Positions 11,589 through 22,942 of a stretch of DNA of 64,000 nt are shown piece by piece. The stretch covers positions 20,801,839-20,865,838 of the forward strand of contig CM038465.1 of assembly GCA_021464415.1 (NCBI GenBank), given 5' to 3'. Under the pieces are notes generated by a model. The model ran no database searches. It saw only the letters and a program-made list of their open reading frames with translations, and was not told the origin of the DNA. The translations under genes were made by a program, and so were the position numbers. Within the stretch, counting starts at the first letter, position 1. Each line of letters opens with the position of its first letter. This stretch comes from Lonicera japonica. Lineage: Eukaryota; Streptophyta; Magnoliopsida; Dipsacales; Caprifoliaceae.

Positions 11589-11905
11589 ACCACAGGAAAA
11601 CAAGAGAAGAGTTCAGTCCACAATAATAATCATGATGAAAGAGAATATAAATCAAGGAATATGCCAAAACAAATTTTGATTAATCATATAGTGGGTCATT
11701 AAGTTCAACTATAATAAGCAACAGTAGACATATGCTTTATAAAATAATCGTATGTTGCGCATACAGTTAATTATAGTTTAATTCACCCGTCATATGTGCC
11801 TATTAGCAGTGTTACTTTAATTCTCCCGGCTTGATACGGTCATGCGCTGAAGGGAGGAAATGATCTTATCTACCCATACCCCGTCGAAAAGGAAATTGAA
11901 CCTAT

Positions 11906-11917
11906 GCTCTAATACCA
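11906..11917 (-). other. Primer binding site, initiator-Met tRNA (Tekay 1)
   Basis: On the minus strand, two bases inside the 5' LTR, it reads TGGTATTAGAGC. This differs at one base from the iMet complement TGGTATCAGAGC, and it fixes the strand of the element. Confidence 0.9.
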
Positions 11918-11919
11918 AC

Positions 11920-14106
11920 TGTAACAACCCGCCTGATTAAGCAGGTGTTAACGGATGCCGTATAAAATTAACAACAGAATTACAAGAATAAAACTCATAT
12001 GAAAAGAAATTTCTAGAGAAAATTCGGCATGAAGTATTCGTAACTACAATAAAATCCAACCTGTTTAACAACAAACTTAACATTACCAAAGATAACTGGA
12101 ACTCAAAATATAATCCAAGTACAATACCAATACAATCCAAATTCCAAATGATATTACAAACCAGAGTTATCATCAATTGTCTCAAAATCACCATGTCCAA
12201 CAAGATACACAAGTTCCATACATGAAAAATACAATGACTAAGCCCATAAGAGCATCAGAGGAGACTCTAAGAAGTACTCGGACCTGTCCTACGGCCTATA
12301 CCCGTACCATGAGGTGTACCTGAAACATACATGAGGGAATGAGCCAAAACTGGCCCAGTGGGAACTATAGGGAAATGAGAAATATGCAATGCATGGGTGT
12401 GTAGCATTATGAAGATTTATAATAAAAATCCCTTTATTATATTACCAAGTGCATCAATTGTTATCCACGTGAGACTCTCATGATAACTGCACACACGTCC
12501 ATCCTCCTCCTCCTCCTCCTCGACATATACCGATACTAGACGGATTATGACACTCACATACGCACCCCACCTTCATCGTGGGTCTGTGCACTGGTAACCA
12601 GGTTTCTAGCACCCCATCTTACCATGGGTCTGTGCAATAATATCAACTTAAGCATTTCTATACCGGTGCTTATCCGGTTCCAACAACCTCGTCATCTCAC
12701 CGCGATTTGTTTAATTTGCCAAAAACATTTTCAAGAAGTCATTTTGTGCATTAACAATGTTAATCAATTGATATAACTCAATTCTATATCTAGATAACCC
12801 AATGATAAATCATTACATCAGTTTAAAAGGGATATCTCATAAATTATGCATCACATGATGATAATAACATGATTTCCAAGGATTCGTAAACCAATAAATG
12901 AGTAGAAATCACTAGACAGTTTAGAATCATCATCAGGCCATGAGTACATGTCTAAAAGCAAGTTAAAAGTGAATTAAAAAGTTATTTTCCTGGAAATTCA
13001 TCAATTTAAGTAGAAATATCAAGTAGAGGACATGTTTCTAATGACTCTAACTATTTCGGTACCAAATTCCCAGTAAGCATAAAATTACCGACATGCAGGG
13101 AGATCAACCTCTAATTCCATTACATCAAGTTCATAATCTATCACTAACAAGGTTCAGATGATACAAAATATGATTAAATGATTTGCATGCAAGAGAAATC
13201 ATCAATTTGGTACCGAAATCTAGTGTTTTCAGCTTAATCAATTCAAATCTTACGAAAATGAAAGGAAAGAGGGGAGTTCTCACCTGAATATATAGTTAGA
13301 AGAAAAATATGCAATATCGGTATGAAATCCTTGATTTGGAGCTATGAAACCTTCAAAATCCACCAAGAACCACCCTCTATCTCTCTAGAAATGTTCTAAC
13401 CTTACTCTCCCATGAAAATGGCTGAAAATGATGGAGAAATAACTTAAAAACGGGTCAAAACGCAGTCAACTCGTTAAAAACGAGGTTATGGTGTTACCCA
13501 TTGTAATTTGACCGTAACTTTTTGCTCAGAACTCCGATCAGGATGATCTTTATATCAACGGAAAGGTAATGAAGAGATCTACAACTTTGTAGAAGGATGT
13601 TTCACGCAATTCTGAATATATTAATACCAGAATTGCGTCGAAGTCAGCGCTGCGCCGAAATGCTGCAGAATTTTGACAGAAGCGGATTTTTGTCAATCGG
13701 CTGACTTCGAGCTCAGTTTTGACCAACGAGGAGCGTGAATTAGATTTCGGTCAAAACACAAAAGTTGTAGGGGAGAATATGATGAAACTACAGGAGTTTA
13801 CGGAGTAGGATTTGGATAAAAATTGAAGAAGTTATGAGTGACTAAAGTTGACTGAAAATCAACCGAAAATCAAAAATTTCGGGTTCGAAAAAATACCACT
13901 TTAATACTCGATTCAATTCCGATAGTGACAAAACTTTCCAGAAAATTCCTAAATATATAATAGGACACTATAGAAGCGAAAAAGTAAATTTTTGGATCTC
14001 CCAAAAAAATATTTAAGAAAGTGTTCGAGCTTAAAATAATAAGGATTTGAGTGTTTAACTAAAAAAATGAACTAAATCAAATGTAATTAAAATATGGGAT
14101 GTTATA
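11920..14106 (-). repeat. 5' LTR of Tekay element 1
   Basis: A 2.19-kb partner of 4887-7180, recognisable end to end. It ends GTTATA where the partner ends GTTACA. Differences between the two copies are scattered along their length, so the insertion is not recent. Confidence 0.93.
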
Positions 14107-14284
14107 GTTGGTATCCAATTCTTCGGGTTCGGTGCATTTGTGGTGGTTTCATATCTCTAGAGACTTCTTTGTTATTGAGGGGTTGAACTGGGCCGGACTG
14201 GGGCTTGTGGCGCTCTATCATTCTATGATTTTTTTCTCTTGCGGCCTGTACGATAGTCATATTGGCATGTCTTACTTATGGGAG
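14107..14284 (+). pseudogene. PMD exon, continuation after the Tekay insertion
   Basis: Starting in the duplicated GTTGG, the frame reads MVSNSSGSVHLWWFHISRDF, then LNWAGLGLVALYHSMIFF. In PMD proteins this segment directly follows the MYMLG-type helix, which is coded just before 4886. A GGAG|GTATAC donor at 14284-14286 ends the exon. The reading therefore resumes on the other side of the insertion as expected for a split gene. Confidence 0.7.
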
Positions 14285-14432
14285 GTATACAATTTTCACT
14301 CTTGACTTTCTTTGGTTTGTTTGCAAGTCATTCCATGAAAACAAGAAACAAACATTAAGTCTTACTTGCGTGTTTGCTCACTTCACAAGTTTGGTTCCTT
14401 GCACATTTTGACGGGGGACACGTGTTGCAGCC

Positions 14433-15300
14433 ACTGTGATTCTTAGATATCAGTTGGCCCCTCCAAAATCTATATCGGGCCACGAACAGGAAGCTGGGGC
14501 ATCTTGTTATTCTTGAGCAGGTGAGGATGGCAGTGGACGGCTTGACAGAGGCTCAGGTAGTGCTCACCATCTTTGAACTTTTGAGAATTTTGGGCTTATA
14601 CGATTTTGTAAACAATTTTAATGAGATTTCTCCTCTTCTGCTCCTCCAGGTCACTTGGGTCCCGTACTCTTATAACGAGTAGGGGGGAGCTGACTCGACT
14701 ACTTTCTCAACATCGTATCGTCTTTTGTGGGGAGTACAAATACCAGATATACATGGCTGAGAGGGTTATTCGATAGAACTCCCCTGGCTTTCTGTTGCGG
14801 GCTCCGGTTGACCCCCCTCCTTTTATGCATCGTCCTGAGTGGATGGAGGCCGAGGTCATTACCCAGCTAGCAGGGGGGATATACTTTAACGGCTTTCTTA
14901 GGGGGCCTGAGGTGGCGTACGGGGATTACATTGCTCGGCACCTGATGCCGGGTGGGCCCCCCGTCCCTGTTGAGATTATGCGGCTTATGGCTGTTCCTAG
15001 AGGGTACACTCCTCCTCATGCCGGTCCCGAGGTCGCGCCTCCTCCTCCGACACGAGTTGACTCTCCTGACCATCCTGCTTCACCTGAGGACGCCCCTGAC
15101 AAGGGACAGGGTGATTATGTTACTATAGGAGGTACTGACTTTTGGCTCATGATATCCTCGAACTGACTTTCAGGCACGCATTGGAGATGCGTACCGTCAT
15201 GGTGACGCTTGTACATAACACGGTTACAAATGATGAATTGTGCAGCTAGTCTCCGAAGGGTGACTCGATCTTTCTTATCGGCCCCAGACGGGTACGCCCC
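14433..15300 (+). pseudogene. PMD gene 3' exons, degenerate
   Basis: Three exon-like stretches follow. The segment 14433-14520 sits between TTGCAG and AG|GTGAGG. The segment from 14650, after a CTCCTCCAG acceptor, contains HRIVFCGEYKYQIYMAERVI, then a stop and a proline-rich tail (PPPFMHRPEWMEAEVITQL, then PPHAGPEVAPPPPTRVDSPD) open to 15166. A last piece after a TTTCAG acceptor near 15174 runs to about 15300. The pattern matches the C-terminal half of transposon-borne PMD proteins followed by a disordered Pro-rich tail. Stops make expression unlikely. Confidence 0.55.
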
Positions 15301-15339
15301 TTTACTTAGAAGCCCTCATATGTCATACCAAATTGGTTG

Positions 15340-16440
15340 GTCTATGGCATCCTCCTCCGATATTTCGATCTCGAAATAGTATGCGAGTGTGGGAATTTGG
15401 ACCTCCGACCCAAGAGAGAAGTCCCCGTTCTCTGTTTTCTTTGTTTTTAAGGAAAACGTGTTTTGTAGAGTCGCCAGTTTGTTTTACAAAAAAACAAACA
15501 AAAGGTTGTACGAAGGATAATTCGAAAAACGAACTATCTTTCATACGTTTGAAACCAAAGTTTAAAATATACTTTGCTAGGGTTCGGGAACTACGTTACG
15601 AATTGGGAAGGTGTTAGGCACCTAATTCGCCCTTTCAGTCTCTTAATGGATCATGTATTTAATTCTTATTTTAGATATCTTGCAAGTAGTTTGAATAGTT
15701 TTCAGAATAGTCCTTTTCGGATAAATTCACTTTAAAACAGTATTTTGAAATCAGACTCGAGCTTTGCGAGCGCCTACGTATTCATTCGTAGAATGAAATC
15801 AGAGTCTCGTAGTTCCACTTGTTTGGAAACTATTTTTGTATTTTTGTTTTGTTTTGAAAACGTGTCAAAATGGATTTTAGATTTCTTGTAAAACTTAGGA
15901 AAGATTTATTTTGAAAACTGTGAACTTCCTTGCAAGTTATCTAATTTTTTGTATTAAAACTGTATAAAAAATACAGTATTGAAATTTAGGGGAGTTGTAG
16001 AAATGCGTACCTGAAGCGCTTGAAGAAGACTGACGACTGCTTGTTTGCTTCTTTCTCTATCTAGAGCTTTCTCTCTCTAGAATTTTCTCTCTCTAAAAAA
16101 TCTCTCTAATGATCTTGACAGAGCTTCTCCTCTCTAAAAACTTTATTGAGTGTTGATGCCTAAAATGAGAGTCCAATGGTCCTATTTATAGAGAAAAAAT
16201 GCAGAAAAATGACATGGGTAGCCGCGCGACAAGGAGCCAGCCGTACGGCTAGGGAGGGCTGCGGCTAAGGCGTGCGGCTCGAGCTTGTGGCTCGAAGCCA
16301 ACCGTGCGGCTAGGGTATGGCCAACCGTGAGGTTGGGGAGTGTGCGGTTGGCTATTAAAAAAACTCAATCTTTCTTAGTAAGCGAAGTGACAACATGGTT
16401 GTAGTAGATTCCTAACGCGCTCGAAAATAAGGATTTTTCC
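15340..16440 (-). repeat. LTR-like block B of another Tat-type element
   Basis: The block carries the same U5-type signature as LTRs A1 and A2: GGGTTCGGGAACTACGTTACG at about 15580 with GGTG and CACC arms, and on the minus strand TGGCGACTCTAC at about 15465-15477. A minus-strand TATA (CTATAAATAGGACC) lies at 16181-16191, and CT-rich and GCCGTACGGC-type motifs lie in U3. The exact ends are not visible. The right end abuts the RNase H gene at 16451, where the integrase should be. Confidence 0.5.
16181..16191 (-). promoter_or_regulatory. TATA box of LTR-like block B
   Basis: On the minus strand it reads CTATAAATAGG, a near-consensus plant TATA box. It points toward the U5-type signature at about 15600. 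Confidence 0.5.
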
Positions 16441-16450
16441 TAATGGTCTC

Positions 16451-17572
16451 TTACATGCATGATGACTCAAGACTTGAATCAAAATGCTTGTTTTGTATGA
16501 AAATCATGTTCACACAAGAGTCGTGGATTCGGGTGTTCACAGCGAGCTCAACCTTCTTCTCAACAATTAACGGGAATGTGGTTATTCCGTTCGGGATGTC
16601 TACCATGGAAGCCAAAGTAACGAGTGCATCGGCAAAGTTATTCATGTCTCTAGGTAAGTGGAAAAAATGAACTTCTTCGAACTGTACCACGAGGCTTTCG
16701 AGGAAGATCTTGTAGAGGCAGAGCCCCTCATTTCGTGTTTGCTAGTTGCCCAAGGCTTGCTTAATTACTAGCAACAAATCCCCGTAAACCTCTAAAACCA
16801 TGATCTTCCTCCCCAATGTTAACTGCAGACTAGCAATGCAAGCTTCATACTCGACCATGTTGTTAGTACACTTGAAGTTGAGTTTGACTGCCGAAGGGGA
16901 TACCTCCTTGGTGGGTGATATTAGAAGCATACCGATGCCATACCCTTTCTGATTCACGGCCCCATCAAAGTAAAGTTTCCAATTTGATTCTCCCTCGATT
17001 TCTGAGACTAACTCATCTGAAAATTCGGCCTCCTCCCAGTCTTCATCAGCCAACGGGTTATCTGCCAGGTAATCTGCGATCACTTGTCCTTTGATTGCTT
17101 TCAGAGTGACATAGATGATGTCGAATTCTGCTAAGAAGAACAGAAACCCGGCCATTCGGCTAGACAGGGCTGGCTGTTCGAACAAGTATTTGATGGGGTC
17201 CATTCTCGAGATTAGTTTGACTTGGAACGACAGTAGATAATGCCTCAACTTTCGGGTCACCCCCGCCAAAGCAAAACAAGTCTTCTCTAGAACTGAATAT
17301 CTGAGTTCACATGATGTGAACTTTCGACTGACATAATAGATTGCTCTTTCTCTCGAGGAGCCTTCTATGTATTGGGCCAGCATAGCCCCTGTGGCTGTAT
17401 CAGTGACTGTTAGGTATAGGAGCAAAGGTAAATCCGGCTGTGGTGGCATTAAGATTGGTGGCTTCGACAGGTAGCACTTGATCTTTTCGAAAGCCTCTTG
17501 ACACTGCTCATCCCAAACTCGGTCAGAATCATTTCGAAGCAACTTAAAGATCGGTTCGCAGATAGAGGTCAA
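16451..17572 (-). pseudogene. Dual RNase H (RH plus archaeal-type RH) of Tat element
   Basis: Degrades the RNA strand of the RNA/DNA hybrid. The frame 17572-16742 begins with the RT connection and the first RNase H (IYYVSRKFTSCELRYSVLEK, then IKGQVIADYLADNPL). It continues into a second domain of archaeal type (NWKLYFDGAVNQKGYGIGML, then NNMVEYEACIASLQLTLG). After a frame break, 16690-16451 adds HFFHLPRDMNNFADALVTLA. Two RNase H domains in tandem are a hallmark of Tat elements. The first domain shows unusual residues where the catalytic Asp is expected (LTVTDTATGAML). No integrase follows. Confidence 0.88.
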
Positions 17573-18400
17573 CTACAATATGAAACGATTGATGTAGTGG
17601 ATCTTCCCCAAAAAACCCCTGACTTCCTTTTCGGTCTTTGGTGCGGGCATTTCCCTGATGGCTCTTACTTTGGCAGGATCTATTTCGATACCATCTTTAC
17701 TAACGATATGTCGCAAGAGCTTTCCTTTGGTGACTTCGAAGACATACTTTTGGGGGTTGAGCTACATTTTGTACAATCGTAGTCTCTCGAAGAACTTCTC
17801 TAAAGCGGCAGTATGGCCCTCTCCGTCTTTGGACTTGACAATCATGTCGTCTACGTAGACTTCCATTTCTTTATAGATTAAATCATGGAGGATTGTTGTG
17901 GCAGCCCTCTGATAAGTAGCCTCGGCGTTCTTTAACCCAAAAGGCATGACCGCATAACAATAGGTTCCCCAAGGCATGATGAAAGTTGTTTTCTCCTCGT
18001 GGTTAGGGTGCATCTTTATCTGATTGTATCCCGCAAAAACCGTCTATAAAGGACTTGAGGGCATGAGAGGCAGTGTTATCGACAATGATATCGATGTTGG
18101 ATATTGGGAAGTTGTCTTTGGGGCAAGCCTTGTTGAGATCTCTGAAGTCTACACATACTCGTACCTTTCCTGTGGACTTGGGTACTGGCACGACGTTAGC
18201 CAGCCATCTCGGGTATTCGATGATCCGGATAAACTTAACTTTTAAAAGCTTTTTTACTTCCTCTTTGACTTTTAATGACCACTCGGGCTTTAACTTTCTC
18301 AATTTCTACTTGACCGGCTTGACCTTAGGACAAATGTGGATCTCATTCATAAGGATTGACTGATCTATCCCTGGCATGTCCGTGTATGTCTAGGCGAAAA
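17573..18400 (-). pseudogene. Reverse transcriptase of Tat element
   Basis: It starts in a linker ending MNEIHICPKVKPVK, then a stop, then LRKLKPEWSLKVKEEVKKLL from 18302. Conserved blocks are VRVCVDFRDLNKACPKDNFP, MPFGLKNAEATYQRA and the catalytic Y-V-D-D at about 17852, which is intact. Frame breaks occur near 18003 and 17760. The connection (EMPAPKTEKEVRGFLGK) leads to RNase H. Confidence 0.88.
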
Positions 18401-19513
18401 CATCCTCGAATTCTTGCAACAAGCTAAGGAAATCAGACCGTTCTTCGGCGCTCAGAGGGGACCCTATCTTGACCTCTTTGGGGTTTTTCGGTGTTCCTAG
18501 GTTAACGCTAATTAGGTCCATCCTCACTAGGTTGTACACGATCATTTTGTTTTAATTCAAGCTATTTTAAGTGGTATAAGAAATCATTTTCATAAAAATT
18601 CTCATCAGTTTTATTTGTCTCATCAGAATCAATTATTTCTAGCACACGAGGATAATCAAAAACAACTTTTATATCATCATTAAAGGGGGGAAATACAGCA
18701 TTTGTTAAAGTAGAGAAATTATCGGGGGCAAAAGCAACATTATCAGTAACGAGGGGGGGCCTTTTCCAACTGATGACAGTTCTTGTTGGCCGCGATAAGG
18801 AGAGATGGTTTTCTCGAGAGAGATATCCAGTTCTGCAGGCGGGGCAAGCCTGATGCTAATTCCAATGGCTTCAGTGGCGGGGGACTGTTTCCCCCGAGCA
18901 TGCAGATCTCGGCCTCATCTATGAACAAACTGGCAATGTCTTCAATTATTTGATCTGTGGTCTCAGTCAGTGATCCTCCAACCCAGTCAATCTTCAGATG
19001 CCCAGCTGCGGATGGGTGACTGATTGGTGCCCCTCATACACAGAAAATTTCCCAGCCCGGGGTTACTTTTCCTTGGGCATTCTTCCACGGCTCTGCAAAA
19101 CCATTATAGGGGAACGAGACCCCTCCTTTGAGAAGTAGCTGTTCAGAGTTGGAAAGTACGGGGCCAATGCTGGTATTATACCCTTGTTGATTAGGCAGGC
19201 CTCTTTATCTTTCAGTGTTTGAGACCTTCTCTCCTTCACTCGGTATGTACCCCAGCCCGAATGGCCCTTTATGCTCGGGAAAGTCGATCCATTATGCCAC
19301 TCCTTGTTGCCTTTTCCCCAACCCCATACCGAGCAAGTACTCCCACTTGCGCATCATGTGAAAAGTATTTACATTACTAAAAGGGGAAAAATTTGGCATG
19401 TGACGATCATCTCCACCGGCCTCGAGGTACTGAACCTGGACATGCTCGATATAGTATAGGGCGATCCCCTCGTTGCCTTTATCAAATTTTAATATCGGTT
19501 TTGCGTCAGTCGA
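18401..19513 (-). other. Protease-RT linker of Tat element, degenerate
   Basis: No long frame remains. The position between protease and RT matches the long linker usual in Tat pol. I see no additional domain and no sign of a separate gene. Confidence 0.45.
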
Positions 19514-19960
19514 TTAAACCTCTTCAATGTCAACATCTCCCCGTATTACCACAATGTTGTCCCCGAATATGAACTTCACCTTCTGATGCAGAGACAACGA
19601 TATTGCCCCGAATGGATGCAGCCAGGCTCGGGCTAACAACAAGTTAAAATTGGCTGCCACATTTATTACGTGAAAGTCGATAAGGCATTCAATTGGCCCC
19701 ATCTGGACCATCCGAGAAACGGTCCCCATGGCCTCTCGGCTTGTGCTATCATAGGCTCGGATGGTGAGGGTGCAAGGTTGAAAATTAGTGAGCCCGAGGC
19801 CTAGATTCTTAGCTGTTCTGAGGGGGAGGACATTGATCGCAGAGCCGTTGTCGATCAACACTTGTGATACCCTCTTGCCCCTCACCTCTGCCCTGATGTG
19901 TAATGCATGATTATGAATCTTGTCGATCTTCGGCAAGTCCTCGTGATTAGAGGCCAGCAA
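19514..19960 (-). pseudogene. Aspartic protease of Tat element
   Basis: Open for 148 codons. The signature VLIDNGSAINVLPLRTAKNL has Asp-Asn-Gly-Ser at the active site, as is usual in Tat proteases, and later GPIECLIDFHVINVAANFNL. It would process Gag-Pol. It is separated from gag by a stretch with stops. Confidence 0.85.
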
Positions 19961-20559
19961 CCCTTAAGTGGTCAGGGTACTTATGGCGTTGATTATCTCA
20001 GGAGGAGACATGTCTACCAGCACATTAATTTTATCGAATTCCCGGCTCAAGGCGGTGCGGTGTCGATAGGAAGAGGATAGAAGAGTCCAAAGGGATATGT
20101 TGGCTTGCGTTTTCTTTAGTTGTTCAAGAACCTTATCATCTCCAGGCCAGCTATTCGGATCGGTGGGGTTGTGTGTCGTGGTTTTTGCACCAGGTTGTTA
20201 TGTGGACCTCCCTTTCTCGGCTCCCCCGGGTGGGCCCTGATAGACACGACCAAAGAAGGTTATATGAGCAGCAGATGTGAGATCTAAAGGGGGTTCGATT
20301 GCCGAAGCTACCGTTTAGGATGTGCCTGCTGCGAAGGATTGGTTGTAACTCCTCATTACCTCCTCAAAGGTAACGACCCTGGCTTCTGGCGGAGGAGGGG
20401 TCGGTATTGGGGACAGGGATCCAAAACCCCTTATGACTTTAGATATTTCAGCCCAACTGACTTGGCCGACTGCCCGATTATTGGTTCCCTCGGATAGGGT
20501 TAAGACATCACTACTTGAGAAAGGAACTGCTCTGAGCCCTGTGGCCAGCGGTTTGCAGC

Positions 20560-22411
20560 TTTAAAAAACTGGGGTTATCAAGACAGATGGATCAAACATG
20601 GCTTCATCCGTTCTGATGGCATTCATTCTAGCTAGCCCGTGATGCGGTGGCAAGGGGTTCCCGGTTATGTTGGACGTGGGGTCTATCTTGAATTGTCCAT
20701 TATCGATCAGTTTTTGGATGTGGTTGCATAAGGTCACGCAATCATCAGTATTGTGCCATGTGCATTGGTGATAGTGGCACTGAGCTGTGTGGTTCCAGTT
20801 TGGAGGGTATCAATGGCTGCAGCAGACCCATGTGCAGTAGTCCTCCGAATACATGACTCAGCGGGGCTTTCAACTTGGTGTATTGCCTCGGGTTCTGACT
20901 TTCGTAGGGGTTGTTGGGATTGTTGTAACTGTTGATGTTATTGATATAACGGTAGTTTCCCGAATTCTGATTTCGGGGGGCCATCGGCTGACTGTACCCA
21001 ATGGTTTGCACGTTCTGACTCGGGGTGGCATTCCAAACGGGTGCGATGTGACTCACGGCCGGGGGGTGGGTGTTGTGGTAATGGTGTTCCGACGGGGCGC
21101 ATATTGGCTCGCATGCTTCTTGGTTTCATCATTTTAAATGGCCCTTTCGGCCAACTTCTCCTCCACTTGGGCAGCAATATCTGTTAGGGCCCGAAAGTTC
21201 AGAATACTCTGTGCCATCATCTCATTCCGACATGTTCTGTTCAAATTTCTCTGCACTATCTCAACTTGTTCATCCTCTTTCGGACGGCTTACCATTTTAA
21301 CACTAAGCTTCCTCCAATGGTTAGTGAAGGCGACAAATCCTTCCGACTCCCCTTGCTTGGTCATGTCTAAGTCTCTCTTCGTGATAACCATCTCATCATT
21401 GCTCTTGTACTAGTCTAAAAATGCTTTATAGACCTTATCCCATGTTGTCACCTTATCGAGATCTAGAAACCAACGGAGGGCAACCCCTCCCAATGAGGAT
21501 GCGAATAGTTGTGCCTTAGCCTCGTCTTCGAACTTGTTAAAGTGCATGAGCCAGGTATAATTTTTTAGGTGGGGGCGGGCGGTTCTGTCCCTATGAAGAT
21601 GGAGAAGACTGGGATTTTCTGCCCTTTCTCGACATGGGCGTTGGGGACAGTGGCGAAGTTCTTAATGCTGGTGATTTCATCAGTTCTCTGCAAAGATTGA
21701 AAACCCTCTGTCAGCGTCATAATTTGCACTTTAAGGGCCTTGATTTCCTCTGACTCCGTGCTTTTCGGGGTGTTAGAAGTAGGGGTGGTTGTTTGGGTAA
21801 GCGTGGTTGTTTGAGTGGCGTGTGGTGTGGGAGTGGATATGGCATCTGGAGCTTATAAGGGAGTGATGGGTTTTATGCTAAAGTTCCCGGGGGGAGTGAA
21901 GTGGACAGTGTTTGTCGAGTTAGTAGGCATAGGATTGTGGGTTGTTGAATTGTGGAGGTGGTTCCGAATATTAGTAGTCTAGATTGTTGGGGTACATCTA
22001 GTTATCTGGGTATCCGGGCATGTTTGGATAGTTTTGGGAGTTCGGGAATGTGGGTTGTGAAGGCATCGTCCTTAGGGGAACTTGATAACTCGGGCCCCTG
22101 ATCGGATACAACGGTAATCCGTCAGAAATCAACTACGGTGCTCCCATTAGCAACGGCACAGAACTGATAGGGTATTGAGGCAAGTTTGGCTGCGGGGCGT
22201 CACTACTTGCCCTTACATGTCCCACTGAGGGCTATGGTACCATGGACCGAATGGCCAAGGCGGCCATGATGGTATCTAGACGAGCTTGAGTCTCAGCCCG
22301 ATCGGCGCTAGCTTGCGTCTCCACTTTGGTAATGAAATCTCTAAACAACTGCATAGTACTTTCCTCGGTTACTTCTTCCTCGGCATGGGGCGTGCTTACC
22401 GGAGAAACCAT
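20560..22411 (-). pseudogene. Gag of Tat element, fragmented
   Basis: I place the start at a Met at 22411 (MVSPVSTPHAEEEVTEE, then a helical ETQARLDTIMAALAI). The capsid core is recognised in 21391-21134 (RDLDMTKQGESEGFVAFTNH, then EIVQRNLNRTCRNEMMAQS). The post-capsid part reads RQYTKLKAPLSHVFGGLLHM at 21056-20745. It is followed in another frame by a knuckle-like CTWHNTDDC segment and NGQFKIDPTSNITGNPLPPH. At least four frame breaks are present. Confidence 0.75.
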
Positions 22412-22942
22412 CTTGGATTAAAACTGAAGGACGTAAACAGGGTCCGATTGAGACATTGATCAGAGGGGAAGAAAGGGTTCACTTCAAAACAACTTCAAAC
22501 TTTTTTTTTAGGAAGTTCTTTTTGAAAAAGAAGTAATGAATGGTTTTATAAAAAGAAACAGGGGGTGGTAAAGAAAAAGATTTGAAAAACTTCTCTTTTA
22601 TTATTACATTTTTTTTAAAAAGCATTACAACAATTCAGAGGGGAAAAAACACGCAAGGTTGGCACAAAAAGATTTTTAATTATGGAAACCTTGAATTTGT
22701 CTTAGTGGCAAAAAAAAGAAATAATGAAATATCCGAGAAGGGAAGGAAAAAAAAGGATTTTCTTTTGTGGAAATGAAAACAAAATTGGGAATCTAAAGGC
22801 TTCTCCTACCCGTTATGCTTCGGCGGTGCGATCTAGGTTAGGGATGGATACGACCTCTCATTGGTATGGTTTCACGATATACACATAGTGCACATGTGAA
22901 CGACCATTTGATATACCTTAAATGTACGTGGATTGGCCTTTA
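22412..22942 (-). other. Tat 5' leader, inner part
   Basis: A non-coding, purine-rich leader between the Gag start and the solo LTR insertion. Its sequence stops at the CTTTA duplication and resumes at 23670. No gene is seen. Confidence 0.5.

Larger units (their letters stand above)
4887..14106 (-). mobile_element. Tekay-type Ty3/gypsy chromovirus 1 (minus strand)
   Basis: A 9.22-kb element flanked by the 5-bp duplication GTTGG (4882-4886 and 14107-14111). Its LTRs start TGTAACA and end with GTTACA or GTTATA. The primer site at 11906-11917 matches initiator-Met tRNA apart from one base. Gene order on the minus strand is gag, protease, RT, integrase and chromodomain. Long LTRs, the iMet primer site and the C-terminal chromodomain point to the Tekay/Del clade. 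It is inactive: gag is frameshifted, the RNase H is deleted, one RT catalytic Asp is replaced and several stops are present. It interrupts the PMD exon. Confidence 0.93.
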
